Assembly (NCBI GenBank): GCA_947497455.1
Contig: CANMGU010000001.1
Span: forward strand, 1,302,001 to 1,366,000
From: an uncultured Sphingomonadaceae bacterium
Lineage (GTDB): Bacteria; Pseudomonadota; Alphaproteobacteria; Sphingomonadales; Sphingomonadaceae
Length of the DNA stretch: 64,000 nucleotides
Reading direction: 5' to 3'
Shown here: piece by piece, positions 26,555 through 36,703 of the stretch
Numbering within the stretch: position 1 is the first letter of the stretch
Layout of the letters: each line of letters begins with the position of its first letter
The notes under the pieces: generated by a model
Seen by the model: the letters and a program-made list of their open reading frames with translations, nothing else
Told to the model about the DNA's origin: nothing
Database searches by the model: none
Made by a program: the position numbers and the translations under genes

Positions 26555-28048
26555 TTGGATCACTGGACTGCGATAGAAAATCATCCCGCATCGACTCTGA
26601 TGGCGCTCTTCGATGCCGATACCAACCGTGTTTCACAATGGAGCTTTGAGCAATCCGGTATCTATTTTGATTTTTCAAAAACGCATATGGATGGCACTTT
26701 ACTGGTTAATTTTCAGAAACTGGCTACGGATCAGGGGCTATCAGAACAGATTGAAGCCCTTACGAGCGGTGAGATGGTCAATATCAGCGAGGGGCGTGCG
26801 GCAGAACATACCGCAGAACGCGGGATCGGTGCGGAAACCAGCATTGAAAATGCGCGACTGCTTAAAAGACGGATGCAGGGTCTGGTAGAAGCTATCGACT
26901 CTGGTGCACTTGGTAACGTTGAGCATATCATCCATCTCGGGATTGGCGGTTCCGCACTAGGGCCGGAATTGTTGCTCGAAGCGCTCAAAATCGGCGACGA
27001 GAAATATGAAACGGCAGTCATTTCAAATATCGATGGCTGTGCACTGGAGCCAGTGCTGGAGCGATTTGATGCCCATAAAACCCTGCTCGTTATTGCATCG
27101 AAAAGCTTCACCACAGCTGAAACCTTCCTTAATGCCCGGTCGGTAACGGATTGGATGACGGAGCAGGGGGTCTCTGATCCGTTTGGTAAAATTGTTGCAT
27201 TAACAGCAATGCCGGAAAAGGCGGTCGAATGGGGCATTGATGAAAGTCGTGTTTTGCCATTTTCGGAGACAGTGGGTGGGCGCTATTCGCTCTGGTCCTC
27301 AATCGGGTTTAGTGTTGCCCTAACACTCGGCTTTGATGTTTTTGAGGATATGCTGGCAGGCGCAGCAGAAATGGATGAGCATTTCAAGCAGGCACCTTTT
27401 GATCAGAATATTCCGGTTATTGCCGCGTTTTGCGACCAATATTATAGTCAGGTCCGGAACTGCGAAACCCGTGCCGTGTTCGCCTATGATGAGCGACTAA
27501 AATTACTACCTGACTATCTTCAGCAACTTGAAATGGAGAGTAATGGTAAATCCGTAACTGCAGATGGAAAAACGCTCGACCGCCACAGCAGCCCGATCAC
27601 ATGGGGCGGCGTTGGCACGGACGCGCAGCATGCTGTATTCCAATTGCTCCATCAGGGCACCCATCTGGTCCCGGTAGAATTTCTGGCCGTGATTGAGCCT
27701 GGTCATTCTTTAGCCGCGGATCATCATCAAGGGTTGTTGCTCAACTGCTTTGGGCAGGGCGCAGCTCTGATGGCCGGTAAGTCGTCCGACGACAGCAATC
27801 GCAATTATCCGGGTGACAGACCGTCAACAACCGTGTTGCTGGATGATCTCGATGGGCGGACATTGGGTGCGCTTATCGCCTTTTATGAGCATCGCACCTT
27901 TGCAAATGCTGCTCTATTGGGCATTAATCCGTTTGACCAATTTGGTGTCGAGCTGGGCAAGGAAATGGCCAATGCGCTATTGGCAGGGGATGGTAACCAA
28001 ACGGATGGTTCGACCGAAACACTAAAAAACCGGGCGTTTCCTGCCTGA
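26555..28048 (+). CDS. pgi: Glucose-6-phosphate isomerase
   Basis: Interconverts glucose-6-phosphate and fructose-6-phosphate. The 497-aa product contains LGIGGSALGPELL, GGRYSLWSSIG and the second PGI signature region ITWGGVGTDAQHA followed by HQGTHLVP. The start appears to be TTG 26555 (MDHWTAIE) with a weak upstream AAGAAAG. gor follows 18 nt after its stop. Confidence 0.96.
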   Translation: MDHWTAIENHPASTLMALFDADTNRVSQWSFEQSGIYFDFSKTHMDGTLLVNFQKLATDQGLSEQIEALTSGEMVNISEGRAAEHTAERGIGAETSIENARLLKRRMQGLVEAIDSGALGNVEHIIHLGIGGSALGPELLLEALKIGDEKYETAVISNIDGCALEPVLERFDAHKTLLVIASKSFTTAETFLNARSVTDWMTEQGVSDPFGKIVALTAMPEKAVEWGIDESRVLPFSETVGGRYSLWSSIGFSVALTLGFDVFEDMLAGAAEMDEHFKQAPFDQNIPVIAAFCDQYYSQVRNCETRAVFAYDERLKLLPDYLQQLEMESNGKSVTADGKTLDRHSSPITWGGVGTDAQHAVFQLLHQGTHLVPVEFLAVIEPGHSLAADHHQGLLLNCFGQGAALMAGKSSDDSNRNYPGDRPSTTVLLDDLDGRTLGALIAFYEHRTFANAALLGINPFDQFGVELGKEMANALLAGDGNQTDGSTETLKNRAFPA

Positions 28049-28066
28049 GTTATCAAGGAATATATA

Positions 28067-29413
28067 ATGTCGGAATATGATTATGACTTGTTTGTCATCG
28101 GAGCGGGATCGGGCGGAACCAGAGCGGCGCGAGTATCAGCTTCTTACGGTGCAAAGGTTGCTGTCGCAGAAGAATATCGCGTAGGTGGAACCTGCGTCAT
28201 TCGCGGCTGTGTTCCGAAAAAAATGCTGGTTTACGGTTCTCATTTTTCGGAAGATCTAGAAGATGGTAAAAACTTTGGCTGGACCTGGGAAAATGCCAAG
28301 TTCGACTGGACAAAGTTACGCGATCATATTCTGGCCGATGTCGACCGATTGAACTCGGCCTACACACAGACCCTGAACAACCATGATGTCGAAATTATTC
28401 TGGAGCGTGCGGAGATTGTCGGCCCGCATGAAGTGAAGCTGGCCAGCGGCAAGACCGTGACCGCGAAATATATCTTGGTCGCAGTGGGTGCATGGCCTGA
28501 TGTCGCAGAGTTTCCAGGTAGCGAGCATATGTTGACATCCAATGAAATGTTCCATCTGGAGAAACTGCCTGAGACGGTTATCATCTCGGGCGGTGGCTAT
28601 ATCGCCAATGAGTTTGCCGGGATATTCAACGGACTGGGGAGTGAAGTCTTTGTTGTGAATCGCTCCGATGTCATTTTGCGCGGCTATGACGAAAGTTTGC
28701 GCGATCGATTGTTACAGATTGCGATGACCAAAGGTATAAATTACAAATTTAACTGCACGTTCGACAAGATCGAGAAGCGAGAAGATGGGGCTCTTGATGT
28801 CTATATGGATGGCAAGCCAGCTATGCGTGCTGACGTCGTACTAGCGGCTACCGGCCGTCGCCCCAAAATCGACGGCCTTGGTCTCGAAAATGCCGGCGTA
28901 GAAACCAACGAAAAGGGCGCAATTAAAGTCGATGAATATAGCCGCACGAATGTTGAAAGCATCTACGCTGTCGGTGACGTAACTGATCGCGTCCAGTTAA
29001 CGCCAGTCGCCATTCGCGAAGGACAGGCTTTTGCTGAAACCGTGTTTAACGATACACCCAAGACAGTTGACTATAGTTGCATTCCATCAGCGGTGTTTTC
29101 TCAACCGCCAATTGCTTCTGTCGGCCTGACCGAAGGTGAAGCGCGCACCCAATATGGCAATGTCAAAGTCTATTCTTCCGACTTCCGGGCGATGCGAAAT
29201 GCTTTCGCTGACCGGCCAGAGCGCAGTCTTTACAAAATGATCGTTGAGGCAACGAGCGAGAAAATTCTTGGTTTGCACATGATCGGTCCCGATGCGCCGG
29301 AAATTCTTCAGGCAGCGGCAGTTGCGGTGAAAGCAGGCTTAACAAAGCAAGCCTTCGATGACACGGTTGCTTTGCATCCGAGCATGTCGGAGGAACTGGT
29401 ATTGTTGAAATAG
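28067..29413 (+). CDS. gor: Glutathione-disulfide reductase
   Basis: FAD- and NADPH-dependent reductase keeping glutathione reduced. The 448-aa product has the FAD-binding [12 protein letters not shown], the redox-active disulfide in GGTCVIRGCVPKKML, an NAD(P) domain from about residue 165, and a C-terminal HPSMSEEL with the active-site His-Glu. GOR fits better than lipoamide dehydrogenase because of the VIRGCVPKK spelling; a true lipoamide dehydrogenase is encoded at 49294. A terminator follows at 29417-29440. Confidence 0.93.
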   Translation: MSEYDYDLFVIGAGSGGTRAARVSASYGAKVAVAEEYRVGGTCVIRGCVPKKMLVYGSHFSEDLEDGKNFGWTWENAKFDWTKLRDHILADVDRLNSAYTQTLNNHDVEIILERAEIVGPHEVKLASGKTVTAKYILVAVGAWPDVAEFPGSEHMLTSNEMFHLEKLPETVIISGGGYIANEFAGIFNGLGSEVFVVNRSDVILRGYDESLRDRLLQIAMTKGINYKFNCTFDKIEKREDGALDVYMDGKPAMRADVVLAATGRRPKIDGLGLENAGVETNEKGAIKVDEYSRTNVESIYAVGDVTDRVQLTPVAIREGQAFAETVFNDTPKTVDYSCIPSAVFSQPPIASVGLTEGEARTQYGNVKVYSSDFRAMRNAFADRPERSLYKMIVEATSEKILGLHMIGPDAPEILQAAAVAVKAGLTKQAFDDTVALHPSMSEELVLLK

Positions 29414-29416
29414 GCT

Positions 29417-29440
29417 GACGTTACGGCAAACGTCCTTTTT
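29417..29440 (+). terminator. Rho-independent terminator after gor
   Basis: GACGTT and AACGTC form a 6-bp stem with a 6-nt loop, followed by CTTTTT. It begins 4 nt after the gor stop codon and separates gor from the propionate operon. Confidence 0.65.
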
Positions 29441-29551
29441 CGAGAAACTTAATTGATCGATTAATTTTTATTGACGATTGCATAATCCTCCGTGCATTGG
29501 CTAGGGACGTTTCCATAGTCAAAATACTTATCCAATCACATCGGGGGATCC

Positions 29552-31078
29552 ATGCAGACGATTATCGAGCAACTCGAAGCCAAGCGTGCGGAGGCTCATC
29601 TAGGCGGTGGCCAGAAGCGGATTGATTCCCAGCATGCCAAGGGCAAGCTGACCGCGCGCGAACGGATCGAAGTGCTGCTTGATGAGGGCTCGTTTGAAGA
29701 GATAGACACCTATGTCGAACATAATTGCGTCGATTTCGGCATGGAGGAAACGAAAATTCCGGGCGATGGCGTGGTTACCGGCTCCGGAACCATAAACGGT
29801 CGTCTCGTTTTCGTCTTCAGTCAGGATTTTACTGTCTTCGGCGGTTCACTGTCGGAACGCCATGCAGAGAAAATCTGTAAGGTGCTGGAAAATGCTATGA
29901 AAGTGGGCGCCCCGGTTATCGGCATCAACGATAGCGGTGGTGCGCGTATTCAGGAAGGTGTGGCTTCGCTGGGCGGCTATGCCGATGTCTTCCAGCGCAA
30001 TGTCCTCGCGAGCGGGGTGATCCCCCAGCTCAGCCTGATCATGGGGCCATGCGCAGGCGGTGCCGTCTACTCGCCAGCGATGACGGACTTCATCTTCATG
30101 GTGAAAGACAGCAGCTACATGTTCGTAACCGGTCCTGATGTTGTGAAGACGGTGACCAACGAAATCGTAACTCAGGAAGAACTGGGCGGAGCTGTAACCC
30201 ATACGACCAAGACCAGTGTTGCGGACGTTGCGTATGAGAATGATATCGAGGCGTTATTGGCTGCCCGTGATTTCATCGATTACATGCCGCTCAGCAACCG
30301 CGAGGAAGTGCCAGAGCGGCCAACGGCCGACCCGTGGGACCGGCTTGAGGACAGTCTCGATACTCTAATCCCAGCCAATGCCAACCAGCCTTATGATATG
30401 CATGAGGTCATTCAGAAAATGGTCGACGAAGGCGAGTTTTTCGAGATCCAGCCAGCACATGCAGCCAATATCATATGCGGCTTCGGTCGTATCGAAGGCC
30501 AGACTGTCGGCGTGGTTGCGAACCAGCCTATGGTCCTCGCCGGATGTCTGGATATCAACGCGTCCAAAAAGGCTGGACGCTTCGTCCGCTATTGCGATGC
30601 ATTCAACATTCCGATCGTAACCCTAGTCGATGTCCCTGGCTTTCTACCTGGTACCTCACAAGAGCATAATGGCATTATCAAACATGGTGCAAAACTGCTC
30701 TTTGCCTATGCCGAAGCGACCGTGCCTAAAATCACCATCATCACGCGCAAAGCCTATGGCGGTGCCTATGACGTCATGGCGTCCAAGCATTTGCGCGGTG
30801 ATCTCAATTATGCCTGGCCGACCGCAGAAATCGCGGTCATGGGCGCGAAAGGGGCGGTCGAGATTATCTTCCGCGGCAAGACCGAGGAAGAAATTGCCGA
30901 GAAAACCAAGGAATATGAAGACCGTTTCGCCAATCCGTTTATCGCGGCTCAAAAGGGTTTTGTTGATGAGGTGATCATGCCGCATTCGACACGGAGAAGA
31001 GTGGCGCTAGGGTTGCGGAAGCTGCGGAACAAGGAGTTGGAAAATCCTTGGAAAAAGCATGACAATATACCGTTGTAG
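29552..31078 (+). CDS. pccB: Propionyl-CoA carboxylase beta subunit
   Basis: Carboxyltransferase half of the biotin enzyme that converts propionyl-CoA to methylmalonyl-CoA. The 508-aa product has both crotonase-like halves: [20 protein letters not shown] and [12 protein letters not shown] in the first, and [21 protein letters not shown] with AYGGAYDVM in the second. First gene of a long operon that also encodes the alpha subunit, epimerase and mutase, which fixes its substrate as propionyl-CoA. Confidence 0.95.
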   Translation: MQTIIEQLEAKRAEAHLGGGQKRIDSQHAKGKLTARERIEVLLDEGSFEEIDTYVEHNCVDFGMEETKIPGDGVVTGSGTINGRLVFVFSQDFTVFGGSLSERHAEKICKVLENAMKVGAPVIGINDSGGARIQEGVASLGGYADVFQRNVLASGVIPQLSLIMGPCAGGAVYSPAMTDFIFMVKDSSYMFVTGPDVVKTVTNEIVTQEELGGAVTHTTKTSVADVAYENDIEALLAARDFIDYMPLSNREEVPERPTADPWDRLEDSLDTLIPANANQPYDMHEVIQKMVDEGEFFEIQPAHAANIICGFGRIEGQTVGVVANQPMVLAGCLDINASKKAGRFVRYCDAFNIPIVTLVDVPGFLPGTSQEHNGIIKHGAKLLFAYAEATVPKITIITRKAYGGAYDVMASKHLRGDLNYAWPTAEIAVMGAKGAVEIIFRGKTEEEIAEKTKEYEDRFANPFIAAQKGFVDEVIMPHSTRRRVALGLRKLRNKELENPWKKHDNIPL

Positions 31079-31081
31079 TCA

Positions 31082-31345
31082 ATGTTCTTGATCATACTAA
31101 AAATCTTTCTTGCGGCCACCTTGATCGCTATTGGTCTCTGGATGTGGCGGCTTGCTGATCGCTGGGACGAGCGGGGAGAAATACCAAGCGAGTGGGTAGA
31201 AGGCTCCAATCTTCATACAGTCAAGAGAATGGATCGTGGTTTCCGATCGTCGCTGATTTGGCAGAGAATTATGGCTATTCTAACGTGGTTATTCGGCGCG
31301 CTGATTGTGATTTCTATAATTTTACAGTTGATTGGAGTCGTTTGA
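31082..31345 (+). CDS. Small membrane protein of unknown function
   Basis: An 87-aa protein with two predicted transmembrane helices (about 2-22 and 62-85) separated by a charged loop. Its stop overlaps the start codon of the DUF808 gene and it begins 3 nt after pccB, so it belongs to the operon. I do not recognise a family. Confidence 0.65.
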   Translation: MFLIILKIFLAATLIAIGLWMWRLADRWDERGEIPSEWVEGSNLHTVKRMDRGFRSSLIWQRIMAILTWLFGALIVISIILQLIGVV

Positions 31346-32289
31346 TGCCAACAGGACTAGTAGCCCTTCTCGACGACGTCGCAGCCATTGCCAAGGTCGC
31401 CGCCGCATCTGTTGATGACATAGGCGCAGCGGCCGCTCGGGCAGGGGCCAAGTCCGCTGGCGTGGTCATCGATGACGCTGCGGTGACACCGCAATATGTG
31501 ACCGGTTTCAGCCCAGCGCGCGAACTGCCGATGATCTGGAAGATCGCCAAGGGATCGATCAAGAACAAGCTTTTGTTCTTGCTACCTGCAGCCGTTCTGC
31601 TTGGTCAGTTTGCGCCGTTTCTGATCCCGATCATCCTAATTCTTGGCGGGCTTTTCCTTTGCTATGAAGCGGCCGAGAAGGTGCTTGAATGGCTGCATGT
31701 GGATGAGACTACCAAGCATGATCAACCCGCAATTATCGAAGGTCCTGGCCGCGAGGATGAGATGGTTTCCGGCGCCATCCGCACGGATTTCATTCTGTCT
31801 GCCGAGATAATGGCCATCGCCCTGTCCGAGGTTACCGATGAAGTGTGGTGGCAACAGGGCATCATTCTTGCGCTAATCGGCATTGTGATAACAGTAGGTG
31901 TTTATGGCACAGTCGCCCTCATCGTAAAAATGGATGATGTCGGGCTGCACCTGGCGACAGAAAACAAGGGATTTGTCGCTTCCTTTGGGCGCGGTCTGGT
32001 GGCGTTCATGCCGAAACTGCTTGGCGCTATCTCGATTATTGGGACACTGGCAATGGCGTGGGTTGGCGGTGGCTTGCTCGTACACAATATTGCCGCCATT
32101 GGCTGGCATGGTCCTGAACATCTTATCGACATCATTTCTCATCCTTTGGTCGGTCTGTTCCCTGAAACGGCGCAGCTATTTGCCAGCGGGATAAGCTTTG
32201 CAATATTGTCTGGTATAATGGGTGTTGCCATTGGCGCCGTGATTGCACCACTGGTCCATAAGATCATTCCGCACGGAGAAGCACATTGA
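31345..32289 (+). CDS. DUF808 (YedI-like) inner-membrane protein
   Basis: A 314-aa membrane protein starting MPTGLVALLDDVAAIAKVAAAS, the typical DUF808 N-terminus, with about six to seven hydrophobic helices and the segment KAGVVIDDAAVTPQYV-like (here KSAGVVIDDAAVTPQYV). The frame is open upstream, but ATG 31345 overlaps the preceding TGA and matches the family start. Function is unknown; its place in a propionate operon is unusual. Confidence 0.88.
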   Translation: MPTGLVALLDDVAAIAKVAAASVDDIGAAAARAGAKSAGVVIDDAAVTPQYVTGFSPARELPMIWKIAKGSIKNKLLFLLPAAVLLGQFAPFLIPIILILGGLFLCYEAAEKVLEWLHVDETTKHDQPAIIEGPGREDEMVSGAIRTDFILSAEIMAIALSEVTDEVWWQQGIILALIGIVITVGVYGTVALIVKMDDVGLHLATENKGFVASFGRGLVAFMPKLLGAISIIGTLAMAWVGGGLLVHNIAAIGWHGPEHLIDIISHPLVGLFPETAQLFASGISFAILSGIMGVAIGAVIAPLVHKIIPHGEAH

Positions 32290-32720
32290 AACTAGGCCGC
32301 CTGAACCATATCGGCGTCGTCACACCGTCCATCCCTGATAGCATTGCGCATTGGCGCGATGTGATGGGCGCGACGACAATCCATGATCCGTTTGATTTGC
32401 CGGCGCAGGGCGTGAAGGTCTGCTTTGTTGATACGCCAGCTGAAGGACCGACCAATGGCACCCAGGTCGAACTGATCGAACCGCTTGGTGAGGATAGTCC
32501 GATCCACGGTTTCCTCGCCAAAAATCCACTGGGCGGCCAGCATCATATATGTTTCGAAGTACCAGACATCCATGCCGCCAAGGCTGAATTCGAAGCCATG
32601 GGTAAACGCGTGTTGGGCGAACCACGCATCGGCGCGCATAGAACACTTATCTTTTTTGTGCATCCCAAGGATATGGGCGGGATGCTAACCGAGATCATGG
32701 AAACACCAAAGGATAATTGA
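32286..32720 (+). CDS. mce: Methylmalonyl-CoA epimerase
   Basis: Glyoxalase-fold enzyme that epimerises (S)- to (R)-methylmalonyl-CoA. At 144 aa it has family length, with LNHIGVVTPSI, GTQVELIEP and HHICFEVPDI containing the metal-binding His/Glu ligands. The start is TTG 32286 (MKLGRLNHIG), overlapping the DUF808 stop. It bridges carboxylase and mutase in the same operon. Confidence 0.93.
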   Translation: MKLGRLNHIGVVTPSIPDSIAHWRDVMGATTIHDPFDLPAQGVKVCFVDTPAEGPTNGTQVELIEPLGEDSPIHGFLAKNPLGGQHHICFEVPDIHAAKAEFEAMGKRVLGEPRIGAHRTLIFFVHPKDMGGMLTEIMETPKDN

Positions 32721-32746
32721 TCCACCGAAATTCAGAGGGACAGAAT

Positions 32747-33532
32747 ATGGAATTTGAGAATATCAAACTGGAAATTGCCGATCGAGTGGCGACGATCACA
32801 CTGAACCAGCCATCGCGACTGAATGCATGTTCCCTGGACATGGCAGATGATATCTATCTGGCGCTTGATAAGCTTGAAGATGCGCGCGCTGTAGTTATCA
32901 CCGGTGAAGGACGTGCCTTTTGTGCGGGAGCCGATTTGCAGGCCAAGGGGGGTGATAGCGCCTTATCTGGAGGGCAGGGCTCTTATGCGGCGCTTAACAA
33001 GCATTATAATCCGCTCATGCTAAAGCTTGCAAAGCTTGATATCCCAACGATCACCGCTGTCAACGGTCCAGCAGCAGGCGTCGGTTGCTCAATCGCATTG
33101 GCGAGTGATTTTGCTATCGCTGGCAAATCCGCTTATTTTTTGCAGGCGTTTGTAAATATTGGCTTGGTACCAGACGGCGGCGCTAGTTGGATGCTTACGC
33201 GTTTGGTGGGCAAGGCCCGCGCCACGGAGATGATGATGCTTGGCGAAAAAATCCCTGGCGAAAAGGCCGCAGATTGGGGATTGGTTTATAAATGCGTAGA
33301 CGATGAAGCTTTGATGGATGAAGCTCTGACGCTAGCCAAACGACTTGCGGATGGTCCAACGGTGGCCTTAGGTATCATGCGTCAAAATCTGGCCGCAGCG
33401 CTAGAAAGCGACTATTCGTCGGCCCTTCTGAAAGAAGCAGAAGGCCAGCGCCGCGCCGGCGACAGTAAGGATGCACGTGAAGGTGCAATTGCCTTTCTGC
33501 AGAAACGGAAAGCCGAATTTAAGGGCGAATAA
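32747..33532 (+). CDS. Enoyl-CoA hydratase/isomerase family protein
   Basis: A 261-aa crotonase-fold protein. The oxyanion-hole segments are [15 protein letters not shown] and [20 protein letters not shown]; the catalytic region reads [19 protein letters not shown] start at ATG 32747, preceded by AGAGGGA. Its stop overlaps the mutase start (ATGA). The position of the second catalytic Glu is not clear, so it may be an isomerase or a hydratase. In this operon it may serve odd-chain or branched-chain acyl-CoA breakdown. Confidence 0.88.
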   Translation: MEFENIKLEIADRVATITLNQPSRLNACSLDMADDIYLALDKLEDARAVVITGEGRAFCAGADLQAKGGDSALSGGQGSYAALNKHYNPLMLKLAKLDIPTITAVNGPAAGVGCSIALASDFAIAGKSAYFLQAFVNIGLVPDGGASWMLTRLVGKARATEMMMLGEKIPGEKAADWGLVYKCVDDEALMDEALTLAKRLADGPTVALGIMRQNLAAALESDYSSALLKEAEGQRRAGDSKDAREGAIAFLQKRKAEFKGE

Positions 33533-35670
33533 TGACCGATAAACCGACGATAGAAGACTGGAAGGCGCTTGCGGACAAAGAGGTCAAAGGGCGCGATCTG
33601 ACTTGGGAGACACGAGAAGGTATCGCCGTCAAACCGCTTTACACAGCGGATGATGCTGGCGATCCAGGTCTTCCTGGCTTCGGACCTTTTACACGCGGTG
33701 TGAAGGCCAGCATGTACGCCGGCCGGCCGTGGACAATTCGTCAATATGCCGGTTTCTCAACCGCAGAAGAATCCAACGCTTTCTATCGTCGCAATCTGGC
33801 GGCGGGCCAAAAAGGTCTGTCTGTGGCTTTCGATCTCGCCACCCATCGCGGCTATGACAGCGACCATCCCCGTGTAGTTGGCGATGTTGGCAAGGCTGGC
33901 GTTGCGATTGACAGCATTGAGGATATGAAGATCCTGTTTGATGGTATCCCGCTCGATACCATGTCGGTTTCGATGACGATGAACGGAGCGGTTATTCCGT
34001 GTCTGGCCTTCTATATCGTCGCCGCAGAAGAGCAGGGCGTCTCTCAGGACAAACTTGCAGGCACGATCCAGAATGACATTCTCAAAGAGTTCATGGTGCG
34101 GAACACCTATATCTATCCGCCTGCACCATCGATGCGGATCATCTCTGACATCATCGCTTATACGTCCGAGCATATGCCGAAATTCAACAGCATCTCCATC
34201 AGCGGCTATCATATGCATGAAGCCGGCGCGACCGCCGTCCAGGAATTGGCATTCACTATCGCTGATGGTCGTGAATATGCAAAACAGGCCATGGCAACCG
34301 GTCTCGACATCGATGCATTTGCAGGACGCCTGAGTTTCTTTTTCGGCATCGGGATGAACTTCTTTATGGAAGTTGCCAAGTTAAGGGCTGCCCGTACCTT
34401 GTGGCATCGGGTCATGACCGATCTGGGAGCACAATCGGAACGCTCAAAAATGCTGCGCACCCATTGCCAGACATCTGGCGTGTCGCTGACCGAACAGGAT
34501 CCGTACAACAACGTTATACGCACAACCATCGAAGCCATGGCGGCAACATTGGGAGGGACGCAATCGCTCCATACCAATGCGCTCGATGAAGCCATTGCGC
34601 TCCCCACCGATTTTTCAGCTCGCATCGCCCGCAACACGCAAATTGTTTTGCAGGAAGAGGCCGGAATTACCAAGGTCGTCGATCCTCTGGGGGGAAGCTA
34701 TTATATCGAAGCTCTCACCGATGAACTCGTCGAAAAGGCTTGGGAGATTATCGAGCGGGTTGAAAGTGAAGGGGGCATGGCCAAAGCAGTTGCTGACGGT
34801 TGGCCCAAAGGCATGATCGAGGAAGCCGCTGCCGGCAGACAGGCACGGGTCGATAAGGGCGATGATGTTATTGTCGGCGTGAACAAATATGTTCTGGAAG
34901 ACGAAGACCAGCTTGAAACGCTCGATATCGACAATGCCAAAGTCCGGCAGGGCCAGATTGCCCGCCTCGACAAGATGCGCAAAGAGCGGGATGAAGAAGC
35001 CTGTCAGGCAGCGCTAAAAGCCATTACCGAAGGCGCAAAGGCCGATGGTAATATGCTTGCTCTTGCGGTAGATGCTGCACGCAAACGCGCTTCTCTCGGA
35101 GAAATATCCGATGCGATGGAAGCGGCATTCGGTCGCTATGCAACCAAGCCGACACCGGTGAAAGGCATTTACGGAGCGGCTTATGAAGGCGATCCTCAAT
35201 ATGCGCTGGTGGTCGACGGCGTGGATGCGGTGTCGCAACGCCTCGGTCGCAAACCCAAAATCCTTGTCGCGAAAATGGGACAGGATGGCCATGATCGTGG
35301 TGCAAATGTCGTGTCCAGCGCCTTTACCGATATGGGGTTCGATGTGATATCCGGTCCGCTATTCCAGACACCGGGAGAAACCCGCGATCTGGCTCTGTCA
35401 GAAAATGTTGATGCTGTTGGCGCGTCTAGTCTCGCGGCAGGCCACAAGACGCTTATCCCTGAACTTGTTCAGATGCTGCGTGATTCTGGGCGGAGTGATA
35501 TCAAGGTATTTGCCGGCGGTGTTATCCCACCGCAGGACTATGAATTTCTCCGAAAATCGGGTGTTGTCGGAATCTATGGACCGGGCAGCAATATTGTGGA
35601 ATGTGCCGCAGACATATTGCGCCTGCTGGGCCACAACATGCCACCCGAAACCGAGGAAGCCGCTGAATGA
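33532..35670 (+). CDS. mcm: Methylmalonyl-CoA mutase
   Basis: Adenosylcobalamin enzyme converting (R)-methylmalonyl-CoA to succinyl-CoA. The single 712-aa chain contains the substrate TIM barrel ([38 protein letters not shown]) and a C-terminal B12 domain with the DxHxxG motif in [11 protein letters not shown] and GASSLAAGH. It represents the homodimeric type rather than separate large and small chains. It overlaps the genes on both sides by 1-4 nt. Confidence 0.96.
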   Translation: MTDKPTIEDWKALADKEVKGRDLTWETREGIAVKPLYTADDAGDPGLPGFGPFTRGVKASMYAGRPWTIRQYAGFSTAEESNAFYRRNLAAGQKGLSVAFDLATHRGYDSDHPRVVGDVGKAGVAIDSIEDMKILFDGIPLDTMSVSMTMNGAVIPCLAFYIVAAEEQGVSQDKLAGTIQNDILKEFMVRNTYIYPPAPSMRIISDIIAYTSEHMPKFNSISISGYHMHEAGATAVQELAFTIADGREYAKQAMATGLDIDAFAGRLSFFFGIGMNFFMEVAKLRAARTLWHRVMTDLGAQSERSKMLRTHCQTSGVSLTEQDPYNNVIRTTIEAMAATLGGTQSLHTNALDEAIALPTDFSARIARNTQIVLQEEAGITKVVDPLGGSYYIEALTDELVEKAWEIIERVESEGGMAKAVADGWPKGMIEEAAAGRQARVDKGDDVIVGVNKYVLEDEDQLETLDIDNAKVRQGQIARLDKMRKERDEEACQAALKAITEGAKADGNMLALAVDAARKRASLGEISDAMEAAFGRYATKPTPVKGIYGAAYEGDPQYALVVDGVDAVSQRLGRKPKILVAKMGQDGHDRGANVVSSAFTDMGFDVISGPLFQTPGETRDLALSENVDAVGASSLAAGHKTLIPELVQMLRDSGRSDIKVFAGGVIPPQDYEFLRKSGVVGIYGPGSNIVECAADILRLLGHNMPPETEEAAE

Positions 35671-36701
35671 ACGTCCCCGAGACAATATCCCCCGAAGACG
35701 AAAATAATGTAAGACAAGACTGGTCGCGCGAAGAAATTGCCGATCTGTTTGATCTTCCTTTTGATGAGCTGTTGTTTCAAGCAGCCACTGTGCATCGCCA
35801 GCATCATACGCCAGGACAGGTGCAGCTTTCTACATTGCTATCGATCAAGACCGGTGGATGCCCGGAAGATTGCGGCTATTGTAACCAGTCTGCCCATGCC
35901 GAAAGCGGTCTGAAAGCTGAGAAGTTGCTCGATGTTCGCTCGGTTCTGCAAACAGCGGCACAGGCGAAAGATCGCGGTTCATCGCGCTTTTGCATGGGTG
36001 CAGCTTGGCGCAATCCGAAAGACCGTGACATGCCGGCGATTATCGAAATGGTCAAAGGCGTGCGTCAGATGGGGATGGAAACCTGTATGACATTGGGCAT
36101 GCTCACAAAGAAGCAATCTGATATGCTCGCCGATGCGGGGCTTGATTACTATAATCACAATATCGACACGTCGCCGGAACATTATGAAAAGGTCATCACA
36201 ACACGAACATTTGATGATCGTCTCGAAACACTGGAAAATGTTAGAACGAGCGGCATCAATGTCTGCTCTGGCGGCATTGTCGGCATGGGTGAAACCCGCG
36301 AAGATCGGGTTGGTTTTGTGCATGCACTGGCGACGTTACCGAAACACCCTGAAAGTGTTCCTGTCAACGCACTGGTTCCAGTCAAGGGCACGGTCCTCGG
36401 CGATATGCTGGCTGATACACCGTTAGCGAAAATCGATGATATTGAGTTTGTCCGCACGATTGCGGTCGCGCGGATTACAATGCCTGCGTCGATGGTGCGT
36501 CTATCCGCAGGTCGGGAATCCATGTCAGAAAGCACGCAGGCATTGTGTTTTGCCGCAGGGGCGAACAGCATCTTCACCGGTGACAAATTACTAACCACTG
36601 GCAATGCTGGCGATGATAAAGATCAGGCAATGTTCGAGAAATTGGGTCTGGTTCCAATGGAAGCGGAGCAGCGGGATAATCAACTAGAGGCAACTGGATA
36701 A
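35667..36701 (+). CDS. bioB: Biotin synthase
   Basis: Radical-SAM enzyme inserting sulfur into dethiobiotin. The 344-aa product has the CxxxCxxC cluster motif in [36 protein letters not shown] and the second-cluster region [10 protein letters not shown]. Its ATG overlaps the mutase stop, and pccA starts 2 nt after its stop. Its place in the operon is explained by the biotin requirement of propionyl-CoA carboxylase. No other bio genes are visible. Confidence 0.96.
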   Translation: MNVPETISPEDENNVRQDWSREEIADLFDLPFDELLFQAATVHRQHHTPGQVQLSTLLSIKTGGCPEDCGYCNQSAHAESGLKAEKLLDVRSVLQTAAQAKDRGSSRFCMGAAWRNPKDRDMPAIIEMVKGVRQMGMETCMTLGMLTKKQSDMLADAGLDYYNHNIDTSPEHYEKVITTRTFDDRLETLENVRTSGINVCSGGIVGMGETREDRVGFVHALATLPKHPESVPVNALVPVKGTVLGDMLADTPLAKIDDIEFVRTIAVARITMPASMVRLSAGRESMSESTQALCFAAGANSIFTGDKLLTTGNAGDDKDQAMFEKLGLVPMEAEQRDNQLEATG

Positions 36702-36703
36702 AC